Assembly: GCA_902729315.2 (NCBI GenBank)
Contig: LR746272.1
Location: 7,069,827-7,133,826, forward strand
Length of the DNA stretch: 64,000 nucleotides
Origin: Spirodela intermedia
Taxonomy: Eukaryota > Streptophyta > Magnoliopsida > Alismatales > Araceae
Direction of reading: 5' to 3'
The position numbers and the translations under genes were made by a program. Positions 11,822 to 25,400 of this stretch are shown here, piece by piece; positions within the stretch are counted from its first letter, which is position 1; every line of letters begins with the position of its first letter. The notes beneath the pieces were generated by a model that worked only from the letters and a program-made list of their open reading frames with translations, searched no databases and was not told where the DNA came from.

Positions 11822-12323
11822 TCGTTAACTAGTGGACTGTTATAACGGCCCACTAAGAGGGGACGTTTTTTTTTCATACCAAAAATGTAAGTCTGATTGT
11901 AAATGTGTTACCCTCAATAGTATGGATGTGCCCAAGATATGAAAGAAAATAAATTATATCCAAAATGAAAAGTAATTACTAATAAGTGATGAAAAAAGAT
12001 ATGCACGCTTTCGAGCTATGCTTCTACATCCACGAAGTGATCTAGAGATGTTTCTTAGCAGAAGAACAAATGTAAGGAGCCTTCAAAAGACCTGGATCTT
12101 CTTCTTTGACTTGATGTCGAATGTCTTCTTCTTCAAGTACGAAGGAAGACCCAAAACAAAAAGTCAAAAACCCCCTGTCTTCTTCTCTCACCAAACCCAG
12201 ATGCTCCCTTGGATCCTTCTCTGTTGATGGACTGTGGTGGTCATAGCCAAAGTTGCTAGAGATGCAGCATGACAGACATGATTGGTGACCCTGCTGGGGT
12301 TATCAATCTCAACTGATGTTGAT

Positions 12324-12366
<43 letters not shown>
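12324..12366. repeat. (AG)n microsatellite
   Basis: About 21 uninterrupted AG units. Confidence 0.92.
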
Positions 12367-12369
<3 letters not shown>

Positions 12370-12957
12370 ATTATTTTATATAAAATGTCACTTTCACTAA
12401 AGGTCCTTTTTGCATAATTTCTCATTGTTTAAAAAATATAGGAAATTATGTATGACTAGGCTACAAAGAAGAAAGTAATGGCATCAATTGGAGGAAAAAC
12501 AGAGCAATATCTGATTGCAAACTTGCTCCATTAGTAGTATATATTACTAATGGTTTTTGTTTCACTAACTAGATATAGGCAAGTACTCATTAGTAGAGAC
12601 AGAATCAAAGGCTTGATGCAAAAGCGTCACAAACTCACCATTTTTCCTAATTTAAGCAGTATTTTCATGGATTGTCCTTTCTTATTTGACAACCTAATTT
12701 GTTTTCTTGATTGAACCCAACTTCTCTTGACATTTATAATAGATACATAAAAAACATGAGTAATCAACCAAGATCATAAAAGAATAGAGTTGAGATTGCA
12801 TAAAATAAATCAGAAAAAAACCTAAGATTAAGAGGGTCGATGAAGCTACCCCACTTAAACTGGGTATGAGATACTTTGAAGTAGCCTAACAGAAGAACCC
12901 ACTTTCATCTCCCTCTGTGATATCTAAATCCCTAAGTATGGATGCTTCCTCACAGAA

Positions 12958-15900
12958 TCACACAGGAGCTGCTGCCTTCTCTGTCGGCTCTGAACCCTTC
13001 TCTTCATCGCCATTAAGCCCATTCTGAAGGATCCTCTGCTCAGAAGGCAAATTCTTCTTGGCCTTCCTGCTTCCTTCAACCTTCCACAGATCCCACACCC
13101 GGGTCTTAGGGGGAGCTATCAAGTCTCCGATTGGGGCCACCAAGCCCGGCTTGCCATCATCTATGACTGCATCAACCAGGCCATACTCCATTGCCTCCCA
13201 GGGATTCATGAAGTTGTCACGATCTGTATCTGCTTCGATCTTCATGAGCAAGAGAGCAACAAATGATCGTTCAATCATCCAATTTGGAGAACAACCATTC
13301 AAATAATAATAATACCCTTTTTTATTGATACTATTAGTAGTAGAGGATTAGGTTTATGGTCGCAAACCTGGTGTTCAGGCTTTCCTGTGATCCTCGAGAA
13401 TATTTTGTTCAGTTTGACCTTGTGGTACATCATTTCCCTTATCTGAAGCCCCATCTCTGTTGTCTGTATTTAGAAAGAAATCAATAAGAAGCTTCAGCAA
13501 GAGAAGATCATTCTTCTACGTGCTGTTGTAGAACCCATTGGATTCAAGACACCGACAAACAAAAGGAGATCGAGAGAATAAATGGAACAAAATTGAGACA
13601 GAATGTGATAGGCATGTTGGCTGTTAAGACCCCTTCTGATCCTAGCTTCCCCAACATGACTTCATCAGTGAAGCACATCATGGAGAAACAGAAGGTGATT
13701 CTGCACCATCTCTTAAATTCCAGAATCATGAGTGATAGACTTATTTTCATTTGAGAGCAAGAACCACCAGCTTGAATCCGATAATGGCGGAAAAGTAAAA
13801 CACACACAAGCTAGACCCATTCCAGACATGGGAGTTCATGGTGCAAGTTGTCACTTCACTGGGTTATTTATAACGTCTAGATGGCATGAGCATGTACAGA
13901 CGTGGAGCCCTGAAAAGATGATCCATCGGCAGGTGAAAGTCTCCAGTGACCCACAAACTCCCAAGAAATGTTGTGAAAAAGAGAGCCTTTACCTTGCCTC
14001 CTGCAGTTCCTAGCGGTTGATGGATCATAACTCTTGCATTGGGCATGCAAAAGCGCTTCCCTTTTGTTCCAGAAGCAAGAAGAAATGCACCCATAGATGC
14101 TGCAAGACCAAAGCAGACAGTAGATACGTCTGCTTTGCACAGTTTCATGGCATCATATATACCCATGCCTGTAAGCGGAAAGTATCGAGTTCATTAGGAC
14201 AAAAATTAAGATAGAAATCCAAACTTTGATACAGAGCATAAGTTTAAATAATGGCCAGAGATAAAAAAAATTGATTATGTATAAAATTTGATTATTAGGA
14301 AAAAATTGAGGAAAAACTTGAAATCAAAAGAAAATCACTCTAATTTCATGATGTTTTGCAATTCACACAATGTGCAGGCCGCAAAAAACAACCCATATGC
14401 TGATTTCCTATGAGAAATATGAATTCCTTCAGTAAACAAAAGGATGAACAATGACAAAAAAGTTGACTTTCATGAGCCTATAAATAAAAACTAAATATAC
14501 GAAATTATTGATGCCTGTCACAGGGTAATATCATAGTTTAATTGCAAACAGTTAACCCAAGTAGTGCGAGTACGGGAAAAATAGTAAACTCAAATTTGTT
14601 AGTAAATCATTCTCATACTAAAACTATCGATGCATTCTATTTTAAGACGGGAATATGAGAAATCATGCATCTCCATATGTTGTTCAGCACAATCCCAGAG
14701 TTAAAGCAGAATGGAAAAGTCAGCCCAGAATCAATGAGGAGGGAATGCTGGAATATTGCAAATGAACAAGAAAGAAAAGGGGAAATGGAAAGAGGTCAAG
14801 TTAAAGTCAGATCAACAAAGGCTCATGTGAAGCAACCTGGAGCTAGTCCCAGTGGAAATGTTGGAAAGTACTGTGAAGAAACCATAGCATAGGGAACATG
14901 AGTAAAGAAAGGACATTAAGGCACACCTAACAATTGTACCTCAGGTTGGGAGTGGTATCTCAGCAGATTTTCGTACTGTTAGAGACGTAGTCAAGATCCA
15001 CAACTGAGAGAAGCTAGTAGCATGAAAGCATCATCTAACTGTTTTGTTCTATCCAACGTATGATAACTTTATCAATTATGGTCCTCAAGGATCAGGTAGT
15101 AAATAAGCCTTTGCCTGCATTAGCAGCTACTGGACGCATTGAACAAAAGTTTCCACCAATGGCTTTACTTTTCTCAAAATCGTCTCGCCCCTTCAAAACC
15201 CCATAGCAAAGCTCCCATAACCCGAAGTTTGACAGAGATGACTCACGTTGTAGAGTCCTCCAGCGCTCAAAAATTGAGAGGAAAATACTGACTACGATTC
15301 TGAGCTGAATCCTCACCCTCTTGAAGGAAATGGAAGAGAGTTGACCACAGGTGCCTACACCATGATATAAAACATATTAAATCCCTATGGAATCCAGAAT
15401 CACATCACAACCTATTTATGTAATCACACATACCCCAGTATCTAATCTCTGCATTCCCTTTCAAACTCTTGGCCATGCTATGAATCTCCACGGCCAACTC
15501 TTCAAATCTCATGTCACCTTCATGAAACATGACACAACGTAAGACAGTGGAGCAACAACTCCAGTCTCAATTCCGCCTTCAATACATCTAATGCTGACCA
15601 GCACCATAGCAGAAAGACCATTATTGCTCTTTTTAAAGAACCAGAAGCCATATCATCTCCTACATTCGGAGCTGCAAAATGACTCTTACGAATTTTCATT
15701 CCACTGCTGGACCCACTAGTGTCATTTTTTTTTTCTTCATATAATTTATTCGTTTCCCCTCAGTAATGGTGCAATCTTTCAACCATCAACTATACTGCCG
15801 TTTCTAAATTCAATCAAAGGAGATGACTAGATTCCAACATCAAAAATTTGAAACAGCCGATCAGAAATGTGGCTCTATGAAAGATAAAGCTTTGGCATTG

Positions 15901-17802
15901 ACTTCAACAATGAGAAAGAAAACTTCCACTTTAACTCTTTCCATCCAATTCAGTGACATGAATCAAATTAGGAAATGATTCGTCAAACGAAGACACCAAT
16001 ATAGCGATACAATAAATTACTCTCAATCTGCACCAGATAATGTAGTTCTCTTGCAACTTAACAGTTTCACTGTTCATTGTCCAAGCTTTCGAAAGAACCT
16101 CACTCTATTTCAAAAGGTAAAGGATTATCTTAGACTCTTAAAAGGTTAGGCATGAGGAACAGGCTCATCAGACTAGTAAATTTCCATCAGACAACTCTCT
16201 TTTTGATCACTCAACAAAAATGGGCCGTGAAGAACATAGAGGGGGATAGGATAGGCAGTTTCTCAGATCGAGAATGAAGCAAACATGGATGTTAGTTGGA
16301 GTCAGCAATTTTCCTAGGGTATGTTCATCCGAGACAGAATCACTAGACTATTGAGAACCCATCATAGAGGCGTCGTAATTCATCACTCTCCACAAGCACA
16401 CCAGCTCAGAAGGACGTTATTCAGTCACACTAATGGAAAGCACTAACACATCACAGAACACCCTGATTCCTTGCTACACGTTAGACCAACTCCTTTTTCG
16501 ACAGAAAGTTAATTAAAGTATAATGTTGCCATCTCCTAATAATGATTTAATTGCCCACCCTCTTGCATAATCTCAAAGGCTTATGAGACCTCTTCCTTCT
16601 ATGTTCTCATCTTTAGCGCATCATAAAGTGGAAGATTCTGCTGGTTCTAAGAGCTTCATAGACAGTATTCTCTTAGATATCAACCATCCCTTCTAGCGTC
16701 AATGAATCTTGATTACAAAAGCATCATCTTCTTGACTCACAACTCAAAAGAAAGGAGATAAAACTACATTTCTACACTATTAGTACATGCCCTTCTAAAT
16801 TCCAGTAAGAACCTGTGGATCCAAAAGAATCCACAAGGGATTGGCCATTATACGTAAGGAATATAGCAAAGTCAATCGTCACTCTGTTTCAGAATTTTCA
16901 TTGAAAGAACATGTCGTAATTGATTGGATACACTAAAATTTAATATGCTGCGCATTGATAATCTAGTGAGTTGCAGAGCATACCAGCCGTCACAGAACCA
17001 CCGGGTGAATTAATAAACAACTTGATGTCTTTCTCCTGGTCTTCTGCATCCAGAAATAGAAGCTGACTGATGATCAAATCTGCAGTCATTGTGTCGACCT
17101 ATGCATCAACCAGGAAAACCCATTTAATAAAAAAATATTCAAACCTGAATTAAACGTAACGAATCTGAGGATCTTAAAAAAATGCTCCTCCATTCATACG
17201 TTTAACATAGAAATCTAGGAATTGTCATATTACACAAATATCTAACGAATAAAGAGAATGAAAAATCGAATAGCATTCCCTAAAGAGTGTATCTGGTCAT
17301 CAACCGAATATCCATATCCCATCATATGGTCACCAGTAGAAGAGAAGAGAACTAATACACCACCATCTATGGACCATGGCCGACAGAAAACTTTCAGCTT
17401 TTGCTATTAAGGAGACACTGGAAAATACTGGCATTAATTTCAAAACATAGAAACAGTCAAATTTTTGGAGCCGCTGGAACTTTCTGTGCGTTTGAAGATA
17501 GAGGGGACCTGAGAACCCAAGAACACGATCCTCTGCCTGAGAAGCATGTTTGTCGAGTCCAAATCCTCCATTCTCGGCATCCATGGCCCGACAGAGACGG
17601 CCGACAAATCCCATCCGCCGGACAACGTTCTCCCGCGGCTGCTGGTATCGGCAGACGCTTTGACGAGGATAGGCCTCCCAATCGAGGAAGAAGCTGGCGC
17701 TGCAGTGTTGTTACGGGACCGGGAGGATCTGACGAGGCCACGCGAGAGGAGACGAGGAGGATGAACGGGAGCAGATGGGGCCAGATAAGAGATGGCTTCC
17801 AT
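12958..17802 (-). CDS. CLPP3: Plastid ATP-dependent Clp protease proteolytic subunit 3
   Basis: Five exons: 17802-17509, 17098-16984, 14168-13993, 13463-13368, 13239-12958; all introns GT..AG; 320 residues, close to Arabidopsis ClpP3 (about 309). Residues 1 to about 75 are a Ser/Arg-rich plastid transit peptide; the protease fold follows from [18 protein letters not shown]. The catalytic triad is complete: Ser161 (GLAASMGAF), His186 (MIHQPLG) and Asp235 (DTDRDNF). The tail VWDLWKVEG...NLPSEQ is the ClpP3-type C-terminal extension, which separates it from ClpP4-6. The product is a subunit of the stromal Clp core that degrades unfolded or regulated plastid proteins with ClpC chaperones. Intron 2 is long (about 2.8 kb). 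The ATG at 17802 begins the only frame giving a transit peptide. The gene is divergent from PQBP1. Confidence 0.95.
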
Positions 17803-18357
17803 GGCTGTCGCCCTTCGCCCAGCCAGCAGCTCGTATGAGTTCGCAGGAGTATTCCGATATCTCTCAAACGCGATACCGAGGATCAGATGAATCGCATTTT
17901 GGAAGCCGCCCTCTTCTGAGCCAAAGGTGCTCAGTGGTCAGTAGGAAACTCGCCGGGGGTGAAAGAAGGTGCTACGAAAGGCGGTACGTGTATCTCACTT
18001 ATCCAATTCTAACATAATATTTTATATTTTTTAATTAATTACGTGGTATTCCTCGGCCGGGGGTTGCGCACGGATTTGGTGCAAATCGATGGACACGACG
18101 CTGGAAACCTTGGCGGTACGGTCTCTTCAGCCGCGACTGAGGCGATTCGCTGTGTTACATGTGGACTCACCAACGGATCGGTCCGCTTCTCCGTAGAACG
18201 GGGCAAGCTCACCGAGTCTAGTTATAAGAAGAAACCCGGAATCGGACCCCCCCTCCCCTTCTTCTCCTCTCTCTCTCTCTCTCAAGCTCGCTCTATCTCT
18301 CTCGGCGCTCTCCGTCGATCGTAGAAGAAAGGCGTCGTCCCTTGGCCGGAACTGGAG
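17803..18357. promoter_or_regulatory. Divergent promoter region between CLPP3 and PQBP1
   Basis: The two gene starts face away from each other. TATAAG at 18223-18228 (plus) could set a PQBP1 start near 18255, in front of a CT-rich leader (18265-18300). A GAG|GTGAAG donor at 18357/18358 would then open a 5'-UTR intron that ends at the acceptor before 19472. I see no clear TATA box for CLPP3, as is common for genes of plastid proteins. Start sites are inferred, not shown. Confidence 0.45.
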
Positions 18358-19477
18358 GTGAAGTCTCGTCTACATATCATGGCGCTCGTTCAAAGTTCGT
18401 CCAGCTGAATTCTTTTCAACGCCGTTCTGGACCTCCTGCACTTCCCGACCGACTGCTTTCAAGCTGGCTTGGGAATTGGTGTTTTTTTTTCGGGCTGAAC
18501 GGCTCTCATGTGCAGCATTGTGCGCTTAAATTCAAATTTTATCCTCGGCAATTCTTAGAGTTCCTCCTCTGGAAAACAATATGTATCAATAATCAGAGGG
18601 GAAAGGAGAGCGCGTCCAACCTTCCGCTCTTCGGCCTTCTCTTGTTCTTTAGGATTGTTTCCGAATCTCATGTTGTTCTCTTGCTCTCCTCTGCTAATGT
18701 TGTGATTACTCATTTGGTGACTGCCTGGTGAAGGGATCGTCCCTTGTTCCTTCTACTATTCGAACGCTGCCACACGTATTTTCTATGCGGCTCATTGGTT
18801 GGGACGGGAAAAAGATAGAACCTCAATATTAATGGATATAACTACAAGTTCTGCAGGCGTGAATGAATGGCGCGGTGTTTCAGTGTCCGCTTGTAATGCA
18901 TCCATTTGCCAATCGTCACCATGCTCTGGAATTGAAGTGTCAATGGTATCATACTGATCTATATTTATAAACATATCGAACAAGTAGTGAACACAGTGAT
19001 TGGGAAGTTCGGAAGGTATCAGAGTAACTTGGGATTCTTTTAGTAAAACTCCGTACATAAACATGTTCATGTGTTTTTCTTGCTCAAGAATAAACATGTT
19101 GTGCATGTTTTCATATTGCTGTCTGTGTGCTGTATAAATCATGCCATTGATTTATTAAATTAATTATTCCATTCGTAAATCATATTTAATGCAAAAGAGC
19201 CATCTTAGCAGTGACAATAGTCCTCAAGAGCCATTCCTATCTCTCATTATCGCGAATTTCATCCCCCACTGATGAGTAACCCATGAATTAAAGGGATAGA
19301 TGCCTGCCTTGCTCTTTAATGTGTATCGTTCTGAGTCATGTGGTTTCTACGAATAACCAGGTCTCCTTGTCAGAATTGCTTGTTGTCAGTCTGCTGTTTT
19401 TTTTTTCACTTTTCACGTGATAACTTTAACTATCTCCTCACAGCCGTTGACAATATTTTATGTATGCGCAGTCAAAC

Positions 19478-22400
19478 ATGGGAACGGAAATAGCAGAGGG
19501 TGCAACTGATGACCCTGCAAGAGAGACGTCTGTTAAGCATTCTGGGTTCTTGCGGAACTTAAATGGGGACGTCAGTTCTGTTGAATTTGCTGCACAAGAG
19601 GCTGTTTTACGTGAGCAAGTATGCTTTTTGAAAACCTCGGACGCTGAATGCAGATTTTTTTTTTTGTGCTACTTTGTTTCTTCTTTTAGCAGTTTGTATT
19701 AAAGGTTCTCCATTTGTCAAAACCAGGAAATCAGTATGCAGCAAGTCATACATAGTCAAAGGTAATCCATCACTATCTGTTCTATCATTCCTTGTGGTGT
19801 AAGGATTTGTACTAAGCAGTTTTGTCAGCAGGATCCCTTAACAATTGAAAGTTATGACTATTCATCGTCTGTCACCAACCAATGTTCATTGTGGCTCATT
19901 ATTTTTCTGAATGCTATCTTTATTCCTGTTTTCGTTAACCTAGGCAAGCAAGAAGCACAAACGAGTCTGTGGAGAATAACAAGGACATTCTCTTTGAACG
20001 CCATGATCCCAATGCTCTAAAGGCTTGTTGCTCCCCTCTCCTGTTGCTAGTAAAAGCGATGGATCTCTTGTTCATATTTTGATACTTTTGGTGGTCTGAC
20101 TTCTTTTTCAGGGTGTTCTTCTCAGGATGGCTACGGACCATCGAGCAGAAGTTGTGGCCAAACGGGGACAAACACCCCAGTCCAATAATGGTTAGCCTTG
20201 AATATATACACGTTCTTCTCCTGAGAATGATGAATTATATTTTGTAATTCTTTTATGTACATCGCTGAAAGTTTTTTTGAAAGGAAAAATCAAGTGCTGA
20301 GCAACTGCAACTTCAATACTCATAACCTTTCATTTATAGCCTTGCAGTAATCGAGAACTATCTGACTGTGTCACCTAGGAACAATCTCAATGAAATAGTA
20401 ATTGCTTTTGCACCTTCACCACCCTCCATTCTCTCTCGTGTTAAAGAATTTGATGTGTTAGTACACTGCGTTGGAGGGCAAATCATTTTATATATTTGTT
20501 TCACCTGCACTGTTACATGATCATCTGTGGTGGATATCATGGATATTTGCAAACAACTGAAGCCTTCTCAGCCCTTTCGTTACACTGGAAGAATGTATCA
20601 TTTCTTGAACTAAGATTCAGCCAAAGTCCTTTGTCAAATATTTTGTTGGACTGTTGTTTAGAATTTATCAATGTGGATTTGATGAAGCAGTGACAACAGT
20701 GTGAGCTGACATTTTCCATTAATAATATTTACGATAGACTGCATTTTAGTTTTTATAATCCCTCTCGACATCTATGATACTGCATCGAGGTTCTTTAATT
20801 TTTTTCCCGGATTGTAAACTATCTTGCCAACCGTCCTCTTATATTGGACATTACCACCATATGACAAAGCATAGGATATTGGTTCTCTTTTTTGTGGTTC
20901 AAATTTATAAGCTGGTTTTTCGCTATTCTCTGAGATTTTCAAGGCACCATTGACGAAGTGCGTAGATAAGAGATAAATTTGATGTTTTAGTGAAAAACTG
21001 CTCTTAATTTATGATATTCCTAACATCAACCTTATTTGTTTGAAGCTTTTTCCCCTATTGTGTCTCATGCAAAATAAACTAAAAAATTACTTAGTTTGTT
21101 ATTTTTCTTGAATCTATATTGTTTATCGTTTTTCGACATCCTACTGCTCTCAAAACTACTGCCGTAAATAAACTAATCCTTCTCCCGGATAACCAGTCAT
21201 TGTATGGCTCCCTATTATTTTATTTAAATTACATTTGCAGACATCATCGTTTCTCTACAATATCATTATGATTCCAAATTCCCCCTCTCCCTTGCTGAAA
21301 GAAAAAAATATTATTTGTATGTGAGGATTTTCCACATCTACATCCCAGAAAGGCAATGGATGAGAAAGGATGGATCTATAATGTGGACCTCTGTTAGAAA
21401 ATTCCTTTTTTTGGCACGGTAGAGCTCACTGAAGACCTCTTAGAAAATGATATAAGCACCTTGGCCTCCTCTGATGGCGGGTAGAGTTCCTTGAAGTCGG
21501 TATGGAGGGTGGGACAAGGGTGTTTTGTTGGGACGGCAGGAGAGAATAAGAGACTGTGATTGGGATCAGATCTCACATTATCGGAGTCGGATCTCAAACT
21601 AGATGTACGATGCATGTTCTCCCTTACCATCTTCCTCTTGTTTGTTTCTTCTTGTTCTTCTTGTTTGATCCCTTCTGAGTTGTGAGAAGACTTGCCGTTC
21701 ATGGATTGGCCATGGTTGCATGTTGAAAACCATTCCAAGTGAGATCGGATGAAACCTAGTTACTTTGTCTCAATTTTGTGAAGAAAGATTGTATTTTCTA
21801 TCTTGAAGTGGATCAGAATCTTCCAATTCCGTGTTTTCTATGCGGATGGAATACCTGGGAGTAGGGAACCACATGAATTCATTTATTAAATTTCCTGACG
21901 GCATCTATTCTGTATTCTTATCTCTGACGAATCTCAAGTAGAGTACAGACTGGAAATGAATGAAGTTTAAAGTGGTTATTTCATAGGTGAACTGTGAAGG
22001 GTTTTATTCACACATGAGGAATAATTTACGAGGCTTATGCAAAAAACTAAAGTCCTTTGCTGAATATAGCACAAAAGGACGAAAAGGTTTCGCATGTGCA
22101 TTACTGATCTAATTTGAAATGTGAAGAAGTAACTTGCAGGTACGTTTTTGGTTTCCTCATCTGACGTGATGTTCCTTTATAGGCAATGTGGAAATTGGTA
22201 ATGGCTATGGTGTTCCTGGTGGTGGTGCATACTATGCTTCGATACCCTTATCTGGTGAGTTCGGTCTCGTGTCATTGCCAACTTGACTTGGCTTTTCTGG
22301 AGGTTTAAACAGTTTTGTGAGCTCCTTTTTCAATAACTCAGGAAAATCTAATGATGAAAGTCATGTAGAACTGCCTGAGATAGAGCCTGAAGCAAAGGGA

Positions 22401-25400
22401 GCTCCAAAAGAGTTGCCTGAGTATCTGAGAAAAAGACTTAAGGCTAGGGGACTTCTTAAAGATGGCATGACAAGTGATTGCGCGACTACTGAGAAAGTAA
22501 GCCATCCTGATTTCTTTTTCAGTAAAATGTGTATTTCTTATACCTCATCATCATATAGAGAAGCGTACATGTGCATTTTCACAAGAGCACTTAGGAGCAT
22601 TCATGCAAGTAGGAATTAGAAAGAGCACAATCATAGCTAATCTGAGAAGCTCATTTTTCTGCTTAATTATTTGAAAATATGTCTTTGACATGCAAATTAA
22701 CAATCCTCTGTCTTGCTGTCTTTTTCCTTAGTAACAGCCTGTATTGATTATGAGTTTCAGACCCCGGAGTCTCTTACAATTGATGGTACAAGTGTCCTGA
22801 AGCTGCCACCTGGTTGGGTTAGTCTATGCTGATTACTATCTTTTATTCCGTGTCCTTTGGGTATATGTGATAAGTCTGATGTGTGGATTTTTTCATGATT
22901 AAATATTGTTCATCAATTCTATTGCTAGGATGTCTAAATTCAGTATTTTTCCGACTTTATTTTCTACTCTTGTTAGCTTTTATTTTTCACATAATTCAAT
23001 TCATGGAGGATATGTGATATTTGATGAAAGAGATGAATTTTCCTTCTATGGCAACAATGCTTTAAATGCGGTTAAATACCATAATACTTAAGGCCTGAAA
23101 CTTGATTATGTTTTTTTTTTGTACTGACCATAGCACAGTATTCTAATTTGAACGGCTATCCGCATCTTTTCTTCGTGATTGCTATTCACTCTCCCTTTGG
23201 GCCTTCGCATTAGTATCCTTCTTCCTTGCACACATAATGTTTTAACTACAGTTTTGTAGAGTAAAAGGGAAGTAATGAATCCTAAAATCATGAGAGCTAT
23301 GGGATCAAAAACCTTATATTAAATGTTTGCCTTTAGGGAAAACCTCACTTAAGTATCAATAGTTATCCCTGTATCTTCTTTCACCTTTGAAGAATCTGAA
23401 AGAAATATGTTAAAAGTGTTGCGAAAGGTAAGGTTTCTTTTTTCTTTATCATCTGACTGTGATGGCTGTACCATTTTGTGTTCTTCCACCTTTCTAATTA
23501 GATTTCAAGAACATTTTGAAAGATTTGAGCGTCAATATTGATCCTTTGTACCCAGATGAATTATTTTCATCCATTCTTACACCATTTTCTCTCTTGTAGG
23601 CTGAAGCAAAGGATCTCGCTAGTGGATGCACATATTTTTATAACGAGAATACAGGAGAAAGCCGTTGGGAACGTCCAGTTGAGTGTGTTCCAAGTTCCCA
23701 GCTTCCATTCCCCCAGCCATTTCCAGATACTCCTCTCCTTCAGTCATTGCCAGATGGCTGGGAAGAGGCCCTTGACAATTCGACTGGTATCTGCTGTCTC
23801 TTTCTATTTCTTTCTTGAGTTTAGAGTCCACTGACTAAATTATTACTTCAGCATAAATTGAATTTTCCATAAGATGCTCCATAATATCCTATCATTGGAA
23901 GATATGTGATCGTAACTTCATAAAGAATGTTCTCTTTTAGAACCTTATCTCGGAACTTAATATTAAATTATTTATTTCTGAGGAGAATACTGCAGATTGT
24001 CATGCCTAATCGGCATTTTCATAACTATTACTTGGGTTTATCTAATAGAAACTGTCATCTGTTTAACACCAATTCATTAGAAGATTCTGTCTGTGTATAC
24101 TTCGGATGTCTCTATGTGGATTAGAAAAAGAGTTCTAGTTTTCTCTAATCGTCATAATTCCAAGCCTTCTAGCATCAGTTTGGATTGTTTGATGTCAGCC
24201 TGATAGGATCAAACAGGACCCTATCTAGGACCAGCAACTAGATTTCACAGACGAAGATAATAGAGATGAACGAAAATAACCCACTGAGATAAACAAGAGG
24301 TAAGAACGGAAAAATGGAAGGGTTCCCGAAGGAAACCCTAGAACAGTATGTGACAAATTTGAGAGCGCCCACTCTCGCACTGACTTCCTCCATAAATGCC
24401 CCCATAATGTGGGCCCCAAAGGTCCTTATACGTCCTCCTTACTGGGCGCCTTGGCCCACCTATGACTTATTATTGGAAGGTCTAGGTCGTAAGGAAATAC
24501 TGTAAGTGACTGAGGATATTTTGGGACAGTTGGCTAGGGTTCCTCCCTATATAAGGAGTGTTAGAGTTGAATGGAAATTGAGGTGGTTTTCTGTCATTCT
24601 CCCCTCTGTTCTCCGTGACAGTGGTCGTTCTCCCTGTACCTATGTTTTTCAACACTTACCCTTCCCTCTCCGGGTGTAAGTAAGCAGGGCAGTGGGCCTG
24701 GTAATAGGCCCAATAGTTTTAATCCTAACATAGCCAGCTTGAAGGAAGCACCTGAGTGCACCTCATAGTGAACACCGATCTGTATGTGCTGTGTTGGGTT
24801 AGAAGTAAAGTTGGCAATTAGGTTTCAAGAGAAAATATGACCCTTGTGTGTGTGTTCAATCATTAGTCTTGAATCAACTGATTATGATCCTAGTTTGAAT
24901 GGGATTGGGCTTCTCAGATTCAAATTCATTTCCCTGGATGATAACCTCACTGGAGATAATTGCGATTGGTTGTCTGAAGACCAACAATTCTTTGAAAGGA
25001 GTTTTAGACAAGAGGGAGATTAGTCTGAATGTTGGGCTACAGTCTTTCAGATCATCTTTTTACTTGATTACATCGTAAACTTCACTTAACGCCCTTTGAT
25101 GAATCTAGTTGATCTGGAAAGGGCCTTATTATGTGACATTATTCAGTTGGCATGTTGCTCTGCTTGATCATTCTTTTTTTCCAGGCGTGATGATTGCATG
25201 TATTTTAATTTTACGATGCAAACTTGGCAACTTTGAATGACATAATATTTTCGTCATAATGTTTCAACCAAATCTTTATAAGAATTGGTTTCTACTCAAG
25301 CTGTTTGTATTGTGGTCCTCACGAGTCAGTAAATCCCAGCAGCTTTTATTAATGAATATTTTATTTTTTTTAGGTCAAAAATACTATTACAATACAAAGA

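Larger units (their letters stand above)
10541..12957. other. AT-rich spacer downstream of CLPP3
   Basis: About 2.4 kb with no gene I can support. It holds the ATT and AG microsatellites listed separately. The end nearest CLPP3 (about 12850-12957) would be that gene's 3' UTR. A retroelement remnant on the minus strand between 11000 and 11500 is possible but I could not match it. Confidence 0.4.

Noticed and set aside
18792-19142. 116-codon minus-strand open frame in the PQBP1 leader intron
   Set aside because: No recognisable domain, no promoter context; length is within chance for AT-balanced intron DNA.
21394-21738. 114-codon minus-strand open frame in a PQBP1 intron
   Set aside because: No recognisable family and no flanking gene signals; could be part of an unrecognised repeat.
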